From assembly GCF_900113655.1 (NCBI RefSeq), contig NZ_FOQF01000021.1, positions 1-64,000 of the forward strand: 64,000 nt of DNA. Reading direction: 5' to 3'. Below, piece after piece: positions 46,154-56,167 of this stretch. The first letter of the stretch is position 1; each line of letters starts with the position of its first letter. The notes below the pieces were generated by a model that made no database searches, was not told the DNA's origin, and saw only the letters and a list, made by a program, of their open reading frames with translations. The DNA comes from Pseudobutyrivibrio sp. OR37 (GTDB lineage Bacteria; Bacillota; Clostridia; Lachnospirales; Lachnospiraceae). The position numbers and the translations under genes were made by a program.

Positions 46154-47560
46154 TCACATGTTATGGTGATTAGTATAATTATCAATCGTCAATTCAATTT
46201 CTCTCTCAATGTTATCTGCTAGAATATCTAGTGTAAAATACTTTTCATAAGTGTCTCTAGCCTTTTCTCTCATATCATCTAATTCATTTAAATGATTTAT
46301 TATGTACTGAAGCTTTTTTGCTAAGGTATTAATATCACCAGCTTTATATACAAAACCATTCACACCATCTTCTATATATTCAGCTATTCCTGTCTCATCT
46401 GTAGTAATGCAAATTTTCGAATCCATCATGCCTTCAACAACTGAAAGACAAAGAGTTTCCTCATAGGAAGCACAAATTACAACATTTATTTTTTTTCTTT
46501 GAGCCACCAATTCATCTCTATTTAAAACTCCTTCTAACGATACCTGCAATTCCGAACTCTCTTTAATCTTTTTTTCATAATCATCATCTCCTATTGCACC
46601 TATAATCTTATATTCAACTTCTTTTTGATTATTTTTAAGGAGTTTTATTGCATTGATTACATCTAATTGACCTTTTGCAGGTGCCACAGTTCCAAGCGTT
46701 GCAAATACAATAGTACTTACGTCGGCTTCTTCCTTAGATGAAAGAGATTCATCATTAATGCCTACTGGGAAGATGCAGTCAATTTTCCTCTCGTAAATGC
46801 TTTCAAATACATTTTTCGCTATAGTACTTACTGCTGCAATTCTTATGTTATTGAATAAAGATGCATTATCATATCTGTAGTGTTTTTGCCTAGTGTTTTT
46901 ATAAAAATAATTGTATTTATCACTGCTTTCATGTAACCACCATAACACTGGCACTCTCTTTGATAGTTCACATGCAACCCTTATCATTGGAAACACATTT
47001 ACTAATGCAATATCATAATCGCAAAAAATATCAACATCGTCCTGGTTAATGTATGGTAAATGTGGACATATGATTAATCCAATTCCTGCATTTCGAAGTA
47101 TTTCTATAATAGCGGAATCTGCATGTGCTACTGTAATATCTACAGAATAACCTCGTCTAGTTAAAGCTAATGAAGCGTTTACAGCTGCCATGGCACCACC
47201 ATTGAAAAGCAAAGGTTCAGATATTACCAAAATCTTTTTAAAAGAATTACCTTTTGCTACAAGAATTCTTTGAAAGGCCCTTTTTGAAATACTAATATAT
47301 TCTTCAAAATCTAAAATTTTACTATCATCTATACCAATATTGTGAAGTTGTTCTCTAATATTTTTATAATCTGTAGCCATTACGATTATGTAATCAAAAG
47401 CTACTTTTTTTATTTCATTAGGGTGATATACCTTTTTATCTTCAAAAGAACCTATTTCGTTTGCACGATTATCAACAAAAGCTTCTATTTTATCCGTATC
47501 AAGTAACTCTTGTTTTTTCTTTTGATAAAACTTTCCTGTTCCAAAAATTAATAATTTCAT
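46154..47560 (-). CDS. GT4 glycosyltransferase with N-terminal GAG-like module
   Basis: A 468-residue protein. The Rossmann-like module is at the N-terminus (LLIFGTGKFYQKKKQELL, FGTG at 6-9, then FVDNRANEIG and FDYIIVMATDYKNI). From about residue 105 it is a GT-B glycosyltransferase: ILVISEPLLFNGGAMAAVNA, then the GT4 donor region ASYEETLCLSVVEGMMDSK and DGVNGFVYKAGD. It would use a nucleotide sugar as donor, with retention of configuration. Spacing to both neighbours is under 20 bases. Confidence 0.82.
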   Translation of the reverse strand: MKLLIFGTGKFYQKKKQELLDTDKIEAFVDNRANEIGSFEDKKVYHPNEIKKVAFDYIIVMATDYKNIREQLHNIGIDDSKILDFEEYISISKRAFQRILVAKGNSFKKILVISEPLLFNGGAMAAVNASLALTRRGYSVDITVAHADSAIIEILRNAGIGLIICPHLPYINQDDVDIFCDYDIALVNVFPMIRVACELSKRVPVLWWLHESSDKYNYFYKNTRQKHYRYDNASLFNNIRIAAVSTIAKNVFESIYERKIDCIFPVGINDESLSSKEEADVSTIVFATLGTVAPAKGQLDVINAIKLLKNNQKEVEYKIIGAIGDDDYEKKIKESSELQVSLEGVLNRDELVAQRKKINVVICASYEETLCLSVVEGMMDSKICITTDETGIAEYIEDGVNGFVYKAGDINTLAKKLQYIINHLNELDDMREKARDTYEKYFTLDILADNIEREIELTIDNYTNHHNM

Positions 47561-47577
47561 TTCTTCACCATTTTATA

Positions 47578-49539
47578 CTATGGTTTATTAATAATTAGTT
47601 TATCAATAGATGTGTATACCTTTTCTTCATCAATACCAAATTCAACCAAAAAATTCTTTATATCTTCCGCTCCATTCTTAACAGCCACAACAATCGCCAT
47701 GTAATCTAATTTATTTATTTCGGACAGAGAACTAACTGGTAATCCTTCGTTGGCAAATTTCTGGTAATTTTGGTCAACCCAGGCTATGATTTTGAAACCT
47801 TTACTTCTAAGCATTTCTGAGTATTCACGACCATATTTCCCTGCCCCATATAGAATTATTGATTTTTCGTGGCAATCAGCTTTGTCTATGTACAAATAAT
47901 CTGCCTGTGCGACATTTTTTACTTTATCTAAACAAGCCTTTTCTTCATCAGTCAATCTTAGCAATGTGTAATTTAAACTATACCCATTAAAAGTCTTTTT
48001 TCCTTTTTGTATTTCTACTAACTCATCTACGCTCACACGTGGACCAAATTTTGTACCATTAATATTATTATCATCTTGTGGGATTTCTCCAAAATAATCT
48101 GCTACGCTTTTTGATGGTTTTGTGAAAAAATCTTTCATCAAAGCAACCGCAATTTCTCTAAAATATGTTGAAATCCCAAATTGGTTTTCAAAAGCAATGA
48201 TTCCATTACATATCTCAATCACAGTTTCAGTAAACCTCTGAAATTGCTTCTCGATAGTTTCATTCATCTCGCGATTATCCAGAACCTCTTTATAGATATC
48301 GCCTACTTTTTCATATCCTATTGTTGCACCATGAGGTGCTCTGCAAATAGCCTCTATATAATGGAATGGCCATGTACAACTATAATATTGAAAGAACTTA
48401 TCCACATAATCTAACTCATAATTTTTCACCTTAGCATAGGAAATAATATTAACGTGCATATCGCAAATTCTTGCCATATTATTCACTGTATTTCCTGTAG
48501 CTATTGTATCTACAAGAGCACTTCTTTTAGTATCTTTTATATTTTCAAATATATATCCTTTTAAATTCTCTTTTTCTTCTGCTGTTTCAGGATTCCAGGC
48601 CTTTCGAGATGAATAAAGATAGATTGTTTTTATATCCAAGCCATAAGTCTGAATGTATATGTCCGCTATATCTTTTAAAATATATCCATCTCGTGCCAAG
48701 AAGAAAAGCTGATTTATATTATTTGCTATACTTACTTCAATTACCCATTTTACGTAATCATAAAGTATAGGTGCACATATAATCCCTGCCTCTATCTCTC
48801 CGCCTTGTAACCCATTTTTTAAATAATACTTTTTACTTATTAAGTGAATTTCTCTTGTCGCTGAACTGCTAATTCTATAATAATTTCCCCAATCTAGGAT
48901 TTTTTCCACATAGTCATCATTCAGATATTCTTCAGTATTTATGCCAAGCAATGAAGATCGCTGATTATCAGATATCTCATCATCACCAATATGTGTCCAA
49001 TCTTTATATTCGACATTTTCAATTCTTCTTATTTTAAAATACAAATGACCTGTCGCTTTTGTTGCATTATAATCACATGAAATATAAATTGGGATGTCTA
49101 AAAAACATTTATCAAATCCTACCAATATTTCCCGAATCACTTCTTCTGGGTAGTACATATCTGAAATAAGAATCACTTTTTCTTTATTTTCTATAAGCTT
49201 TTTTATCCGCGCAATAACCCTCAAGTTTGGATGCAATACAGCTAATTCAATCTCATACTCTAATTGTTTCAACTGTTCCGAATGCTTATGTCCAATTCCT
49301 GCTATTGTTTCTAATTCATTATAAATATGGTCAATATTATATTGATATCTTCCTTCTGCTTTTAGATTTGCCATTCTTTCGGCTTCTTGCCTAATAAATG
49401 CAAATTCCCGCTTCGCTCTTCCAGGTACACTACTGTACTTCTCTGATTCATTAATAATAGATTGCACAATAAAAAAAACTTCAGCCGGATTTCTAACTGC
49501 CCTTATTAGAATTGTATTAAAAATATCAAATGAATACAT
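47578..49539 (-). CDS. HAD-superfamily protein with C-terminal GAG module
   Basis: A 653-residue protein. The N-terminal HAD domain (1-215) has motif I SFDIFNT with Asp5, motif II LISDMYY (126-130), Lys161 and motif III/IV GDDEISD (185-191), so phosphatase chemistry is possible. A second domain (about 235-480) contains FLARDGYILKD and resembles the second half of large HAD-like proteins found in polysaccharide loci. The GAG module is at about 558-645 (SIILYGAGKYGREYSEML). It may dephosphorylate a glycan intermediate. The GGGGAG ribosome binding site is strong. Function remains uncertain. Confidence 0.7.
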   Translation of the reverse strand: MYSFDIFNTILIRAVRNPAEVFFIVQSIINESEKYSSVPGRAKREFAFIRQEAERMANLKAEGRYQYNIDHIYNELETIAGIGHKHSEQLKQLEYEIELAVLHPNLRVIARIKKLIENKEKVILISDMYYPEEVIREILVGFDKCFLDIPIYISCDYNATKATGHLYFKIRRIENVEYKDWTHIGDDEISDNQRSSLLGINTEEYLNDDYVEKILDWGNYYRISSSATREIHLISKKYYLKNGLQGGEIEAGIICAPILYDYVKWVIEVSIANNINQLFFLARDGYILKDIADIYIQTYGLDIKTIYLYSSRKAWNPETAEEKENLKGYIFENIKDTKRSALVDTIATGNTVNNMARICDMHVNIISYAKVKNYELDYVDKFFQYYSCTWPFHYIEAICRAPHGATIGYEKVGDIYKEVLDNREMNETIEKQFQRFTETVIEICNGIIAFENQFGISTYFREIAVALMKDFFTKPSKSVADYFGEIPQDDNNINGTKFGPRVSVDELVEIQKGKKTFNGYSLNYTLLRLTDEEKACLDKVKNVAQADYLYIDKADCHEKSIILYGAGKYGREYSEMLRSKGFKIIAWVDQNYQKFANEGLPVSSLSEINKLDYMAIVVAVKNGAEDIKNFLVEFGIDEEKVYTSIDKLIINKP

Positions 49540-49573
49540 ATGCTCCCCACCAATTCTTTAATTGTACACAGGT

Positions 49574-50746
49574 CTAATGTACAATCGGCTTTTTCCAAAT
49601 CATTTTATCAATATCACAGCCAATTTTTTTTAATTCTGTTATTATCTCGTTTGCTAGCTCTTCCTTTGCAACAGCAATCACAATGCAATCGTAATCAATC
49701 CCACCTATATAACTCACAGGTTCTATTTCATAATAGCCTACATCTATTTCCCTAGAATTTTCATCAACCCATGCAACAATCTCGCATTGACTATATACTC
49801 TAAATCTCTTGTAATAATCTTTGCCAACTCTTCCTGCTCCATATATAATTATTTTTTTCCCGAATAATGTCTCTATATTGGGATAGTAATACCTAAGATA
49901 TGATTCATTAAAATACCTATCATTTTTCATTATGTATTCTTTTTTTCGGCCAAATAACCATTTGTATAATATATCTTTGTCGATATCTAAGGGACTATTT
50001 ACTAACTCAAGAAAAACATAATTTGTGATGTAGTCATGCTGTATTCCCCTTTTCAAATCATCATCTGTTCCCCGTGATAAAGATCCATTTCTTATACGAT
50101 AATGATATAGGTCTTTAGAAATTATCTTTGCACTATTTATTATAGACATCATTTTCACATAATTTGCTAAATCTTCACCTATATTTAAATCATTTGGCAC
50201 TATAAAATATGTATTCATAATCATATTTCTAGAATATAGTTTTCCCCAAATAGTACTTGTTATACAAGAATAGGTGTTTTCTAACCAGGATTCTATAAGT
50301 CTTTTCTTTTCATCATTTGATAATTCCGTGTATACCTTATCCAATTGGACAATTATTTGTCTTTCTTCACATTCCTCAACAAATCCGCACTGAACCATAT
50401 CAAATGAGCTAGAAACGGCTATATTCGTTAATGTTTCAACCGCATCGGCTTCTAACCAATCATCACCATCAACAAACATAATATATTCCCCTGTGCAAAT
50501 ATTTAAACCCATTTTACGAGTAGCAACTAAGCCTTCATTATATTTATGAATCACTATTACTCTTGAGTCTGTTTCCCTATATTCATCACATATTTCACCA
50601 CTTTTATCAGTAGAGCCATCATCAACTAATATTATTTCTATATTTGCATATGTCTGGTTTATAATACTTTCTATGCAACAGGCAATATATTCTTCAATGT
50701 TATATATAGGAACTATTATAGAAACTAACGGTTTATAGTTGTGCAT
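49574..50746 (-). CDS. GT2 glycosyltransferase with C-terminal GAG module
   Basis: A 390-residue protein. The GT-A domain starts directly at PLVSIIVPIYNIEEYIACC, has DDGSTDKS and the motif FVDGDDWL. The GAG module begins near 298 (KKIIIYGAGRVGKDYYKRF, GAG at 303-305) with VAWVDENSREID and CIVIAVAKEEL. The ATG at 50746 has GGAGG upstream and begins just before the catalytic fold. An ATG 15 codons earlier overlaps the upstream stop (ATGA) and could be used by coupling. It is paralogous in layout to the GT2 at 44807-46144. Confidence 0.83.
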   Translation of the reverse strand: MHNYKPLVSIIVPIYNIEEYIACCIESIINQTYANIEIILVDDGSTDKSGEICDEYRETDSRVIVIHKYNEGLVATRKMGLNICTGEYIMFVDGDDWLEADAVETLTNIAVSSSFDMVQCGFVEECEERQIIVQLDKVYTELSNDEKKRLIESWLENTYSCITSTIWGKLYSRNMIMNTYFIVPNDLNIGEDLANYVKMMSIINSAKIISKDLYHYRIRNGSLSRGTDDDLKRGIQHDYITNYVFLELVNSPLDIDKDILYKWLFGRKKEYIMKNDRYFNESYLRYYYPNIETLFGKKIIIYGAGRVGKDYYKRFRVYSQCEIVAWVDENSREIDVGYYEIEPVSYIGGIDYDCIVIAVAKEELANEIITELKKIGCDIDKMIWKKPIVH

Positions 50747-50787
50747 GAATCTCTGCCTCCAATATGGTAAAAAATTAGTTATTGATG

Positions 50788-51888
50788 TCATCTTTCCATA
50801 TCCTTAGAAACTCTTTCATTATGTTCCTTAAATGAGCTATCCTGCCAAGAGGCTTCATAATGATGTATTGCTTTAGTAAAACTTCTATTTCTAACTCTTC
50901 TAGTTTTTGAACACATTCCATTTATCATTATTCCAGGAAAAACTGTTATACCATCAAGTATCTGGTATTCTCCGTTTGTTACAAGTCCATACTCTTTCAA
51001 CACTGCTGTTTGATATATTGGACATGGCGTCAAATCATTTGAACCATCTTCTTTTATAAATTTTCTATCTTCATAATCATCTAACCAATCTTTCACAACT
51101 CTGTTGCCTTTGCAAGCTCCAAATCCTAACCCTAAAGCAACATATTCCTCATGCTCAAACGCACAAAATGCATCTTGATACAATAATTCATCCAATGATT
51201 GTATGATTTCTACATCCGTATCAAGATATATACCCCCATAATGATATATCACATCAAGCCTTGCGTAATCTGACACAAATCCCCATTTTTTTCTTTTGTA
51301 CGCTTGCCTCATATAGCTATTTTTTTCAATATCATAATTCGTCTCATTCCACTCAATTATTTCGTAATCCGAACAATATTTTTTCCAACTATCTATGCAC
51401 ATTCTATTTAATTGTGATTTTTGATTTTTCCCAAACCAACAATAATGAATTCGTTTGGGTATTAGCATATCAGTTGATTTTTTTATTTCCAGAGGAATAT
51501 TCTTGCAATAGTCAATCTCTTCCTGTTTTATCGCCTGTAGTAAAGCCAATGAATATACATCTAATTCATTTAACAACGGGGTCTCTTTTATAACTGGTAA
51601 TATCTCTTCATATCTTAAATTATTTATTAATAATACGAACTTATCTTTTTTTACAATTTGCTGAGCCTCTTCTATGGAAATAACCTTTATTTCTTGATTA
51701 TTTACATTTATTTTTTGCCCTTGTTTATCAGGACTGCTATCAATTATGTATTTGATTGCGCTTAAAACTAACTTACTTTCCAAAATCGTGGCAAGTTTTA
51801 AGCACATTTTCCCCGCACCATAACAAATGATTGAATAGCCCTTTTCAACTTTGTCAGATAAACTTCCTATACTCTCTACTATAAACAT
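50788..51888 (-). CDS. GT32-like glycosyltransferase with N-terminal GAG module
   Basis: A 366-residue protein. The Rossmann module is at the N-terminus (YSIICYGAGKMCLKLATIL). The catalytic part (from about 120) is a GT32/capsular sugar-transferase fold: RIHYCWFGKNQKS, YEIIEWNE, FVSDYARLDVIYHYGGIYLD with the DTDVE metal motif. The domain order is the same as in the protein at 59038-60126, and they are clearly paralogues. The ATG at 51888 has GGGGGAT six bases before it; an ATG four codons upstream is the alternative. Confidence 0.8.
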   Translation of the reverse strand: MFIVESIGSLSDKVEKGYSIICYGAGKMCLKLATILESKLVLSAIKYIIDSSPDKQGQKINVNNQEIKVISIEEAQQIVKKDKFVLLINNLRYEEILPVIKETPLLNELDVYSLALLQAIKQEEIDYCKNIPLEIKKSTDMLIPKRIHYCWFGKNQKSQLNRMCIDSWKKYCSDYEIIEWNETNYDIEKNSYMRQAYKRKKWGFVSDYARLDVIYHYGGIYLDTDVEIIQSLDELLYQDAFCAFEHEEYVALGLGFGACKGNRVVKDWLDDYEDRKFIKEDGSNDLTPCPIYQTAVLKEYGLVTNGEYQILDGITVFPGIMINGMCSKTRRVRNRSFTKAIHHYEASWQDSSFKEHNERVSKDMER

Positions 51889-51904
51889 CCAATCCCCCAT
51901 TATC

Positions 51905-52996
51905 TTAGATTGTATCTATCAAATGCTCTATAGCTAAAATGTATTCCTCAAATTCCTTTTTTTCAGTACTATACATATGCTTTTTTTTATCAATGCTAAT
52001 TTCCCTTTCCATATATCCACAAATTGCGTCAACTGCTTCTTCATTATTATCAATCACTTTTCCACATTCATCACAAAATATCTGTCGGTCCGCAGCACCT
52101 ACACGTGTAGATACTACTGGCACACCCAAGCATATTGCCTCAGATACAGCCAAACTGTACCCTTCTGATTTAGATACCATCAGCATCACCTTTGCCTGTT
52201 TCACAATAGGATAAGGGTTTTGTTGATATCCTAGAAAGAAAACACTATCTTCAATTTTATAGGTCTTGGCCAATAATTCTACTTTTTCTTTAAGAACTCC
52301 ATAACCTATATAATATAATTTTGCATCGGCTTTTCGTTGGATAACTTCTTTGAATATCTCAATCGCTCTAACTGGATTCTTATTCTCATCCAAACGTCCT
52401 AAAAAAATGATTGAATTATCATCCAGTCTTATATCGCTCTTACAATTTGATTCTTTCAATATTTTTCTTGCATTAATACAGTTGTACAACTTTACTATTT
52501 TATTCTTATGTCTTGGATATAAATCTAATACAGATTTTTCCGTATTGTCACTAATTACTACAATTTTATTTACTTTTTCAAATGCTATATCCTGCAACTG
52601 TTTTTCCTCGAGCATATTATCATCGAGCAAGTTATAAATATCACCATGTATCCATGCTATGTTTTTCTTTCCTTCTGGTAATAAAAAACTTGGTTTTAAA
52701 TAATTAAATGAAATGTAAATATCATAATCTTGTGGAATATACTTCTCTATCACCTTATTCCATTCATGATATACAGAATACATACGAATTTTTCTGTCAG
52801 GAGCATCTGCCAAAGTATAATAAGGATAAACTTTAACATACGCTGGAATAGCTTCTTGCTTAATTGTATCGTGAATAATCTCCATTACACCAAGCTCATA
52901 TTTATTCGGGTTTAATCCATGTAGTATTGATGCCAATAGTGCTTCTGCTCCGCCACCTTTTGAAAAACAATTAATAATAAAGAATACTTTTGTCAT
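51905..52996 (-). CDS. GT4 glycosyltransferase
   Basis: A 363-residue GT-B enzyme. It starts KVFFIINCFSKGGGAEALLA, the glycine-rich acceptor-side loop of GT4, and has the donor motif SKSEGYSLAVSEAICLGVPV with the catalytic-type E-x7-E spacing. IIFLGRLDENKNP is also typical. Unlike most neighbours it carries no GAG module. It lies immediately after the phosphonopyruvate decarboxylase gene, with a six-base gap, so it should be co-expressed with the phosphonate genes. The sugar donor is unknown. Confidence 0.85.
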   Translation of the reverse strand: MTKVFFIINCFSKGGGAEALLASILHGLNPNKYELGVMEIIHDTIKQEAIPAYVKVYPYYTLADAPDRKIRMYSVYHEWNKVIEKYIPQDYDIYISFNYLKPSFLLPEGKKNIAWIHGDIYNLLDDNMLEEKQLQDIAFEKVNKIVVISDNTEKSVLDLYPRHKNKIVKLYNCINARKILKESNCKSDIRLDDNSIIFLGRLDENKNPVRAIEIFKEVIQRKADAKLYYIGYGVLKEKVELLAKTYKIEDSVFFLGYQQNPYPIVKQAKVMLMVSKSEGYSLAVSEAICLGVPVVSTRVGAADRQIFCDECGKVIDNNEEAVDAICGYMEREISIDKKKHMYSTEKKEFEEYILAIEHLIDTI

Positions 52997-53001
52997 AATC
53001 C

Positions 53002-54123
53002 CTAAATCCCCTTAAGATTAGCCATAAATTGTTTCATATTCTCCTCAGGACTAATCGTAGGTCTCCCCAAATCATCTCTCGCGGCTATTTTACATTTTAT
53101 TTCCAAACAACACAGCCCACTGGTATTCTTAATTATTTCAAGTTTTTCTCTTAAATCATCTATCTTAGAAACCTGAAATACTTTTTCATAGCCACATGAT
53201 AATGCTATCTGTGAGAATTCTTCTACATTAGCTGCTGTAGGCATACCTCCTACTGATTCATGTGCTTCGTTATTAATAATTACATGAACTAGGTTTTTAG
53301 GCTTTATTTTAGCATTTGTAAACATAGCACCCGCATGCATCAAAAAAGCACCATCTCCATCAATACACCATACTCTTTTATCTTTTCTTGTAACAGCTAT
53401 ACCAAGAGCAATTGAAGAAGCATGCCCCATCGAACCTACAGTAAGAAAATCACTTTCGTGTTTTTGATTCAACTGGTCCCTGATTTCAAATAGTTCTCGA
53501 CTAGCTTTTCCTGTGGTACAAACTATTACATCATCTCCTATTGACTTTACTATTTCTCTAATAGCATCTTCTCTTAATAGATTATTATTATTTTTATATT
53601 CCACTTTTCTATCAGTGGTTAAACTATTCTTTTTAAATACAAATGCTACTTGCTGTCCATCTTTTAACAATGGTTCAAATGACTCCATAGCTTGAGAAAT
53701 TGCTTCTACTGATGTATTTTCATCCACTATAAAATACGATACATTCATATTATCTAATAAACTAAGTGTAATTTCACCTTGAAAAGCATGCTGTGGTTCA
53801 TCCTTAACACCTGGCTCTCCTCTCCACCCTATAGCAAATATTACTGGTATTCCATACACCTTTTCATTTAAAAGTGAAACTATAGGATTGACTGCATTTC
53901 CCTCCCCACTATTTTGCATATAAACAAGAGGTACTTTTCCCGTTGCCAGATAATACCCTGCTGCAATACCCACACAATTTCCTTCATTAGCCGCAATTAT
54001 GTGTTTATCGTTTCCAACACCATATTCAGATATTAGGTAATTGCATAGACCTTTCAACTGTGAGTCAGGTACACCTACATAGAATTCTGTTTTTAACACA
54101 TCTAAAAAATGCTTCGCATCCAT
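53002..54123 (-). CDS. ppd: Phosphonopyruvate decarboxylase
   Basis: A 373-residue thiamine-diphosphate enzyme that decarboxylates phosphonopyruvate to phosphonoacetaldehyde, the irreversible step that pulls phosphonate synthesis forward. The PYR domain holds the activating Glu47 in ANEGNCVGIAAG; the PP domain has the GDGAF motif (256-260) and downstream Asn (IINNEAHES). Single-chain layout and length fit the Ppd/AepY family. Other TPP decarboxylases such as sulfopyruvate decarboxylase are related, but the PEP mutase gene next door settles the assignment. The gap to PEP mutase is 11 bases. Confidence 0.93.
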   Translation of the reverse strand: MDAKHFLDVLKTEFYVGVPDSQLKGLCNYLISEYGVGNDKHIIAANEGNCVGIAAGYYLATGKVPLVYMQNSGEGNAVNPIVSLLNEKVYGIPVIFAIGWRGEPGVKDEPQHAFQGEITLSLLDNMNVSYFIVDENTSVEAISQAMESFEPLLKDGQQVAFVFKKNSLTTDRKVEYKNNNNLLREDAIREIVKSIGDDVIVCTTGKASRELFEIRDQLNQKHESDFLTVGSMGHASSIALGIAVTRKDKRVWCIDGDGAFLMHAGAMFTNAKIKPKNLVHVIINNEAHESVGGMPTAANVEEFSQIALSCGYEKVFQVSKIDDLREKLEIIKNTSGLCCLEIKCKIAARDDLGRPTISPEENMKQFMANLKGI

Positions 54124-54134
54124 CCATTTGCTCC

Positions 54135-55430
54135 CTAGATTTCATCTATTAAAGTAATTATATCTTTAATTGACATAAGCCTGTCATCTACTTCTTTTGC
54201 CCTATGATATTTTAAAATATCTTTTGCCGTCTGCACCATGGCTGGAAATGCACTTCGGGTAAGTTGATTAGCGTAAATAACCATGTTTACTCCATGCTCA
54301 ACCAATTCATTTTCAGTAATTGTATTATATGAAGTAGGTACTACAACTATAGGCGTCTCTTTATTGACCTCTCTAAACTTGTCGCAAAACTCTAATACTT
54401 CGTTAGGCTCTTTCTTTCTGCTATGTATCATTATTCCATCAGCACCTGCATCTACATATGCATGAGCTCTCACTAAGGCATCCGTTAATCCTTTTTCAAG
54501 AACCAAGCTCTCAATACGAGCAATAATCATAAAGTCATCCGTAAGCTGAACTTTTTTTCCAGCCTTAATCTTACTGCAAAAATGTTCTATATCATCTTGC
54601 TCCTGCTTAGCTTCTACTCCAAATAAAGAATTTCGCTTAAGTCCTATCTTATCCTCAATAATAATCGCAGATACTCCCATGCGTTCTAGAGTTCTTACCG
54701 CATATACGAAATGAGCAGTTTGTCCACCTGTATCTCCATCAAAAATAATAGGCTTAGTTGTAACCTCAAGTACATCATCAATAGTTCTGAATCTAGAAGT
54801 AAGATCCACAACTTCTATATCAGGCTTACCTTTTGCTGTAGAATCACATAATGAACTAATCCACATAGCGTCAAACTGATTAATTTCTCCGTCTTTCTCT
54901 ACTACAGTTTTTTCTGCAATTAGTCCTGTAATACCACTATGAACTTCGATAGTTTTAACTATAGGACACAGTCTAATGAGATTCTTTAATCTTTTTCGCC
55001 TATATTCTGGCATGCCAAGCTTTTCCTTGATTCGTGCATCAATTCTTCTTACATTATCATTATATGTATATGGAACATCAATAATTTTACCACCATACTC
55101 ATTCAATCTCTTTTCTACATGGTCTCGTATAGCCTTCATTGGTCCTTGACACCAATTATCTCCATGAATGACATAATCCGGATGTAATTCATCAATCACA
55201 TCATCATACATAAGATTATTCTGTTTAATGACATCAAACACCCCATCGATGTTTTTAACTAACTCTACTCTTTTTTCTTGATTCAAAATTGGAAATCTAT
55301 CAAATTTAATTGCTTCTTCATCAGCTAAAACACCTATCGTAAGCTCACCATATTTAACTGCTTCATTGATAATGTTAAGATGCCCCTCATGAATCACATC
55401 TGTAACAAAGCAGGTGTATATTTTCTTCAT
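54135..55430 (-). CDS. pepM: Phosphoenolpyruvate mutase with N-terminal cytidylyltransferase domain
   Basis: A 431-residue fusion. Residues about 1-130 are a nucleotidyltransferase with HEGH (14-17) and YVIHGDNWCQGP. Residues about 150-431 are PEP mutase, which forms the C-P bond by turning PEP into phosphonopyruvate; FDGDTGG (230-236) and the diagnostic EDKIGLKRNS (259-268, EDK-x5-NS) separate it from isocitrate lyase relatives. The fusion is known in Bacteroides-type AepX proteins. ATG at 55430 has GGGGTGGAG; an ATG eight codons upstream overlaps the previous stop but has no ribosome binding site. Confidence 0.94.
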   Translation of the reverse strand: MKKIYTCFVTDVIHEGHLNIINEAVKYGELTIGVLADEEAIKFDRFPILNQEKRVELVKNIDGVFDVIKQNNLMYDDVIDELHPDYVIHGDNWCQGPMKAIRDHVEKRLNEYGGKIIDVPYTYNDNVRRIDARIKEKLGMPEYRRKRLKNLIRLCPIVKTIEVHSGITGLIAEKTVVEKDGEINQFDAMWISSLCDSTAKGKPDIEVVDLTSRFRTIDDVLEVTTKPIIFDGDTGGQTAHFVYAVRTLERMGVSAIIIEDKIGLKRNSLFGVEAKQEQDDIEHFCSKIKAGKKVQLTDDFMIIARIESLVLEKGLTDALVRAHAYVDAGADGIMIHSRKKEPNEVLEFCDKFREVNKETPIVVVPTSYNTITENELVEHGVNMVIYANQLTRSAFPAMVQTAKDILKYHRAKEVDDRLMSIKDIITLIDEI

Positions 55431-55450
55431 TCTCCACCCCTTCATTTCAT

Positions 55451-56167
55451 TCATAAATATTTTAAATAACTTTTATCTAGCTGAACCAATTCCTGTACTG
55501 TATCGATTTCTGTAACAACTCCTTCTTTTATTGGATATACTTTCAAATCAAATGTATCAAGATTAGCATCCACTACCTCATCCCAAAAAAGATTTCTATT
55601 TACGTTATTCTGAAAGGCTTCATTTATCTTATCCGCCAATATTTTAGTATCATTTTTATTAAAAAATGATAGACCTATCATGTTGTAACAATCTGTTCCA
55701 CCTTTTCTTACTCTAGTAATTTTAAGATTATCATCTGTTTCAAATATCCAATCATCGGAATATCCTTCTACCAATGTCCCAAAATAGCCTGAATTATCTA
55801 ATTGTTTGTTAAACACTTGAGCATCTGAAATATATAAATCTCCTTCGCAAATCAAACAATTACTATTGCGTATTACATCTGTTACTTTATACAAAGAAGA
55901 TATATTGTTACACTCTTTATATAAATCATTATATATAAGAGTAAGGTTGGGATATTTCTCTTCTAGAATTTTGAATTGTTCTCCTAAGTATCCTACTACA
56001 ACATATATCCTATCTATACCTCTATTATTTAGCCCATCTATTATTGTCTCCACAAGTGCTTTCCCATTAACTATAACCATAGGCTTAGGTACATTTTTAG
56101 TTATAGGATACATCCTTTTCCCCAATCCTGCTGCCAATATAACGGCAATATCTTTTGTATTATTCAT
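55451..56167 (-). CDS. LicC/PntC-like nucleotidyltransferase, probable AEP cytidylyltransferase
   Basis: A 238-residue nucleotidyltransferase. ILAAGLGKRMYPITKNVPKP is the nucleotide-binding signature and NDLYKECNNISSLY matches choline-phosphate cytidylyltransferases of the LicC kind. Relatives named PntC activate 2-aminoethylphosphonate with CTP to give CMP-AEP. Its place between the transaminase and PEP mutase genes strongly suggests the same here, although a sugar-1-phosphate substrate is not excluded. The ATG at 56167 lies inside the end of the transaminase gene; the long overlap supports coupling. Confidence 0.82.
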   Translation of the reverse strand: MNNTKDIAVILAAGLGKRMYPITKNVPKPMVIVNGKALVETIIDGLNNRGIDRIYVVVGYLGEQFKILEEKYPNLTLIYNDLYKECNNISSLYKVTDVIRNSNCLICEGDLYISDAQVFNKQLDNSGYFGTLVEGYSDDWIFETDDNLKITRVRKGGTDCYNMIGLSFFNKNDTKILADKINEAFQNNVNRNLFWDEVVDANLDTFDLKVYPIKEGVVTEIDTVQELVQLDKSYLKYL

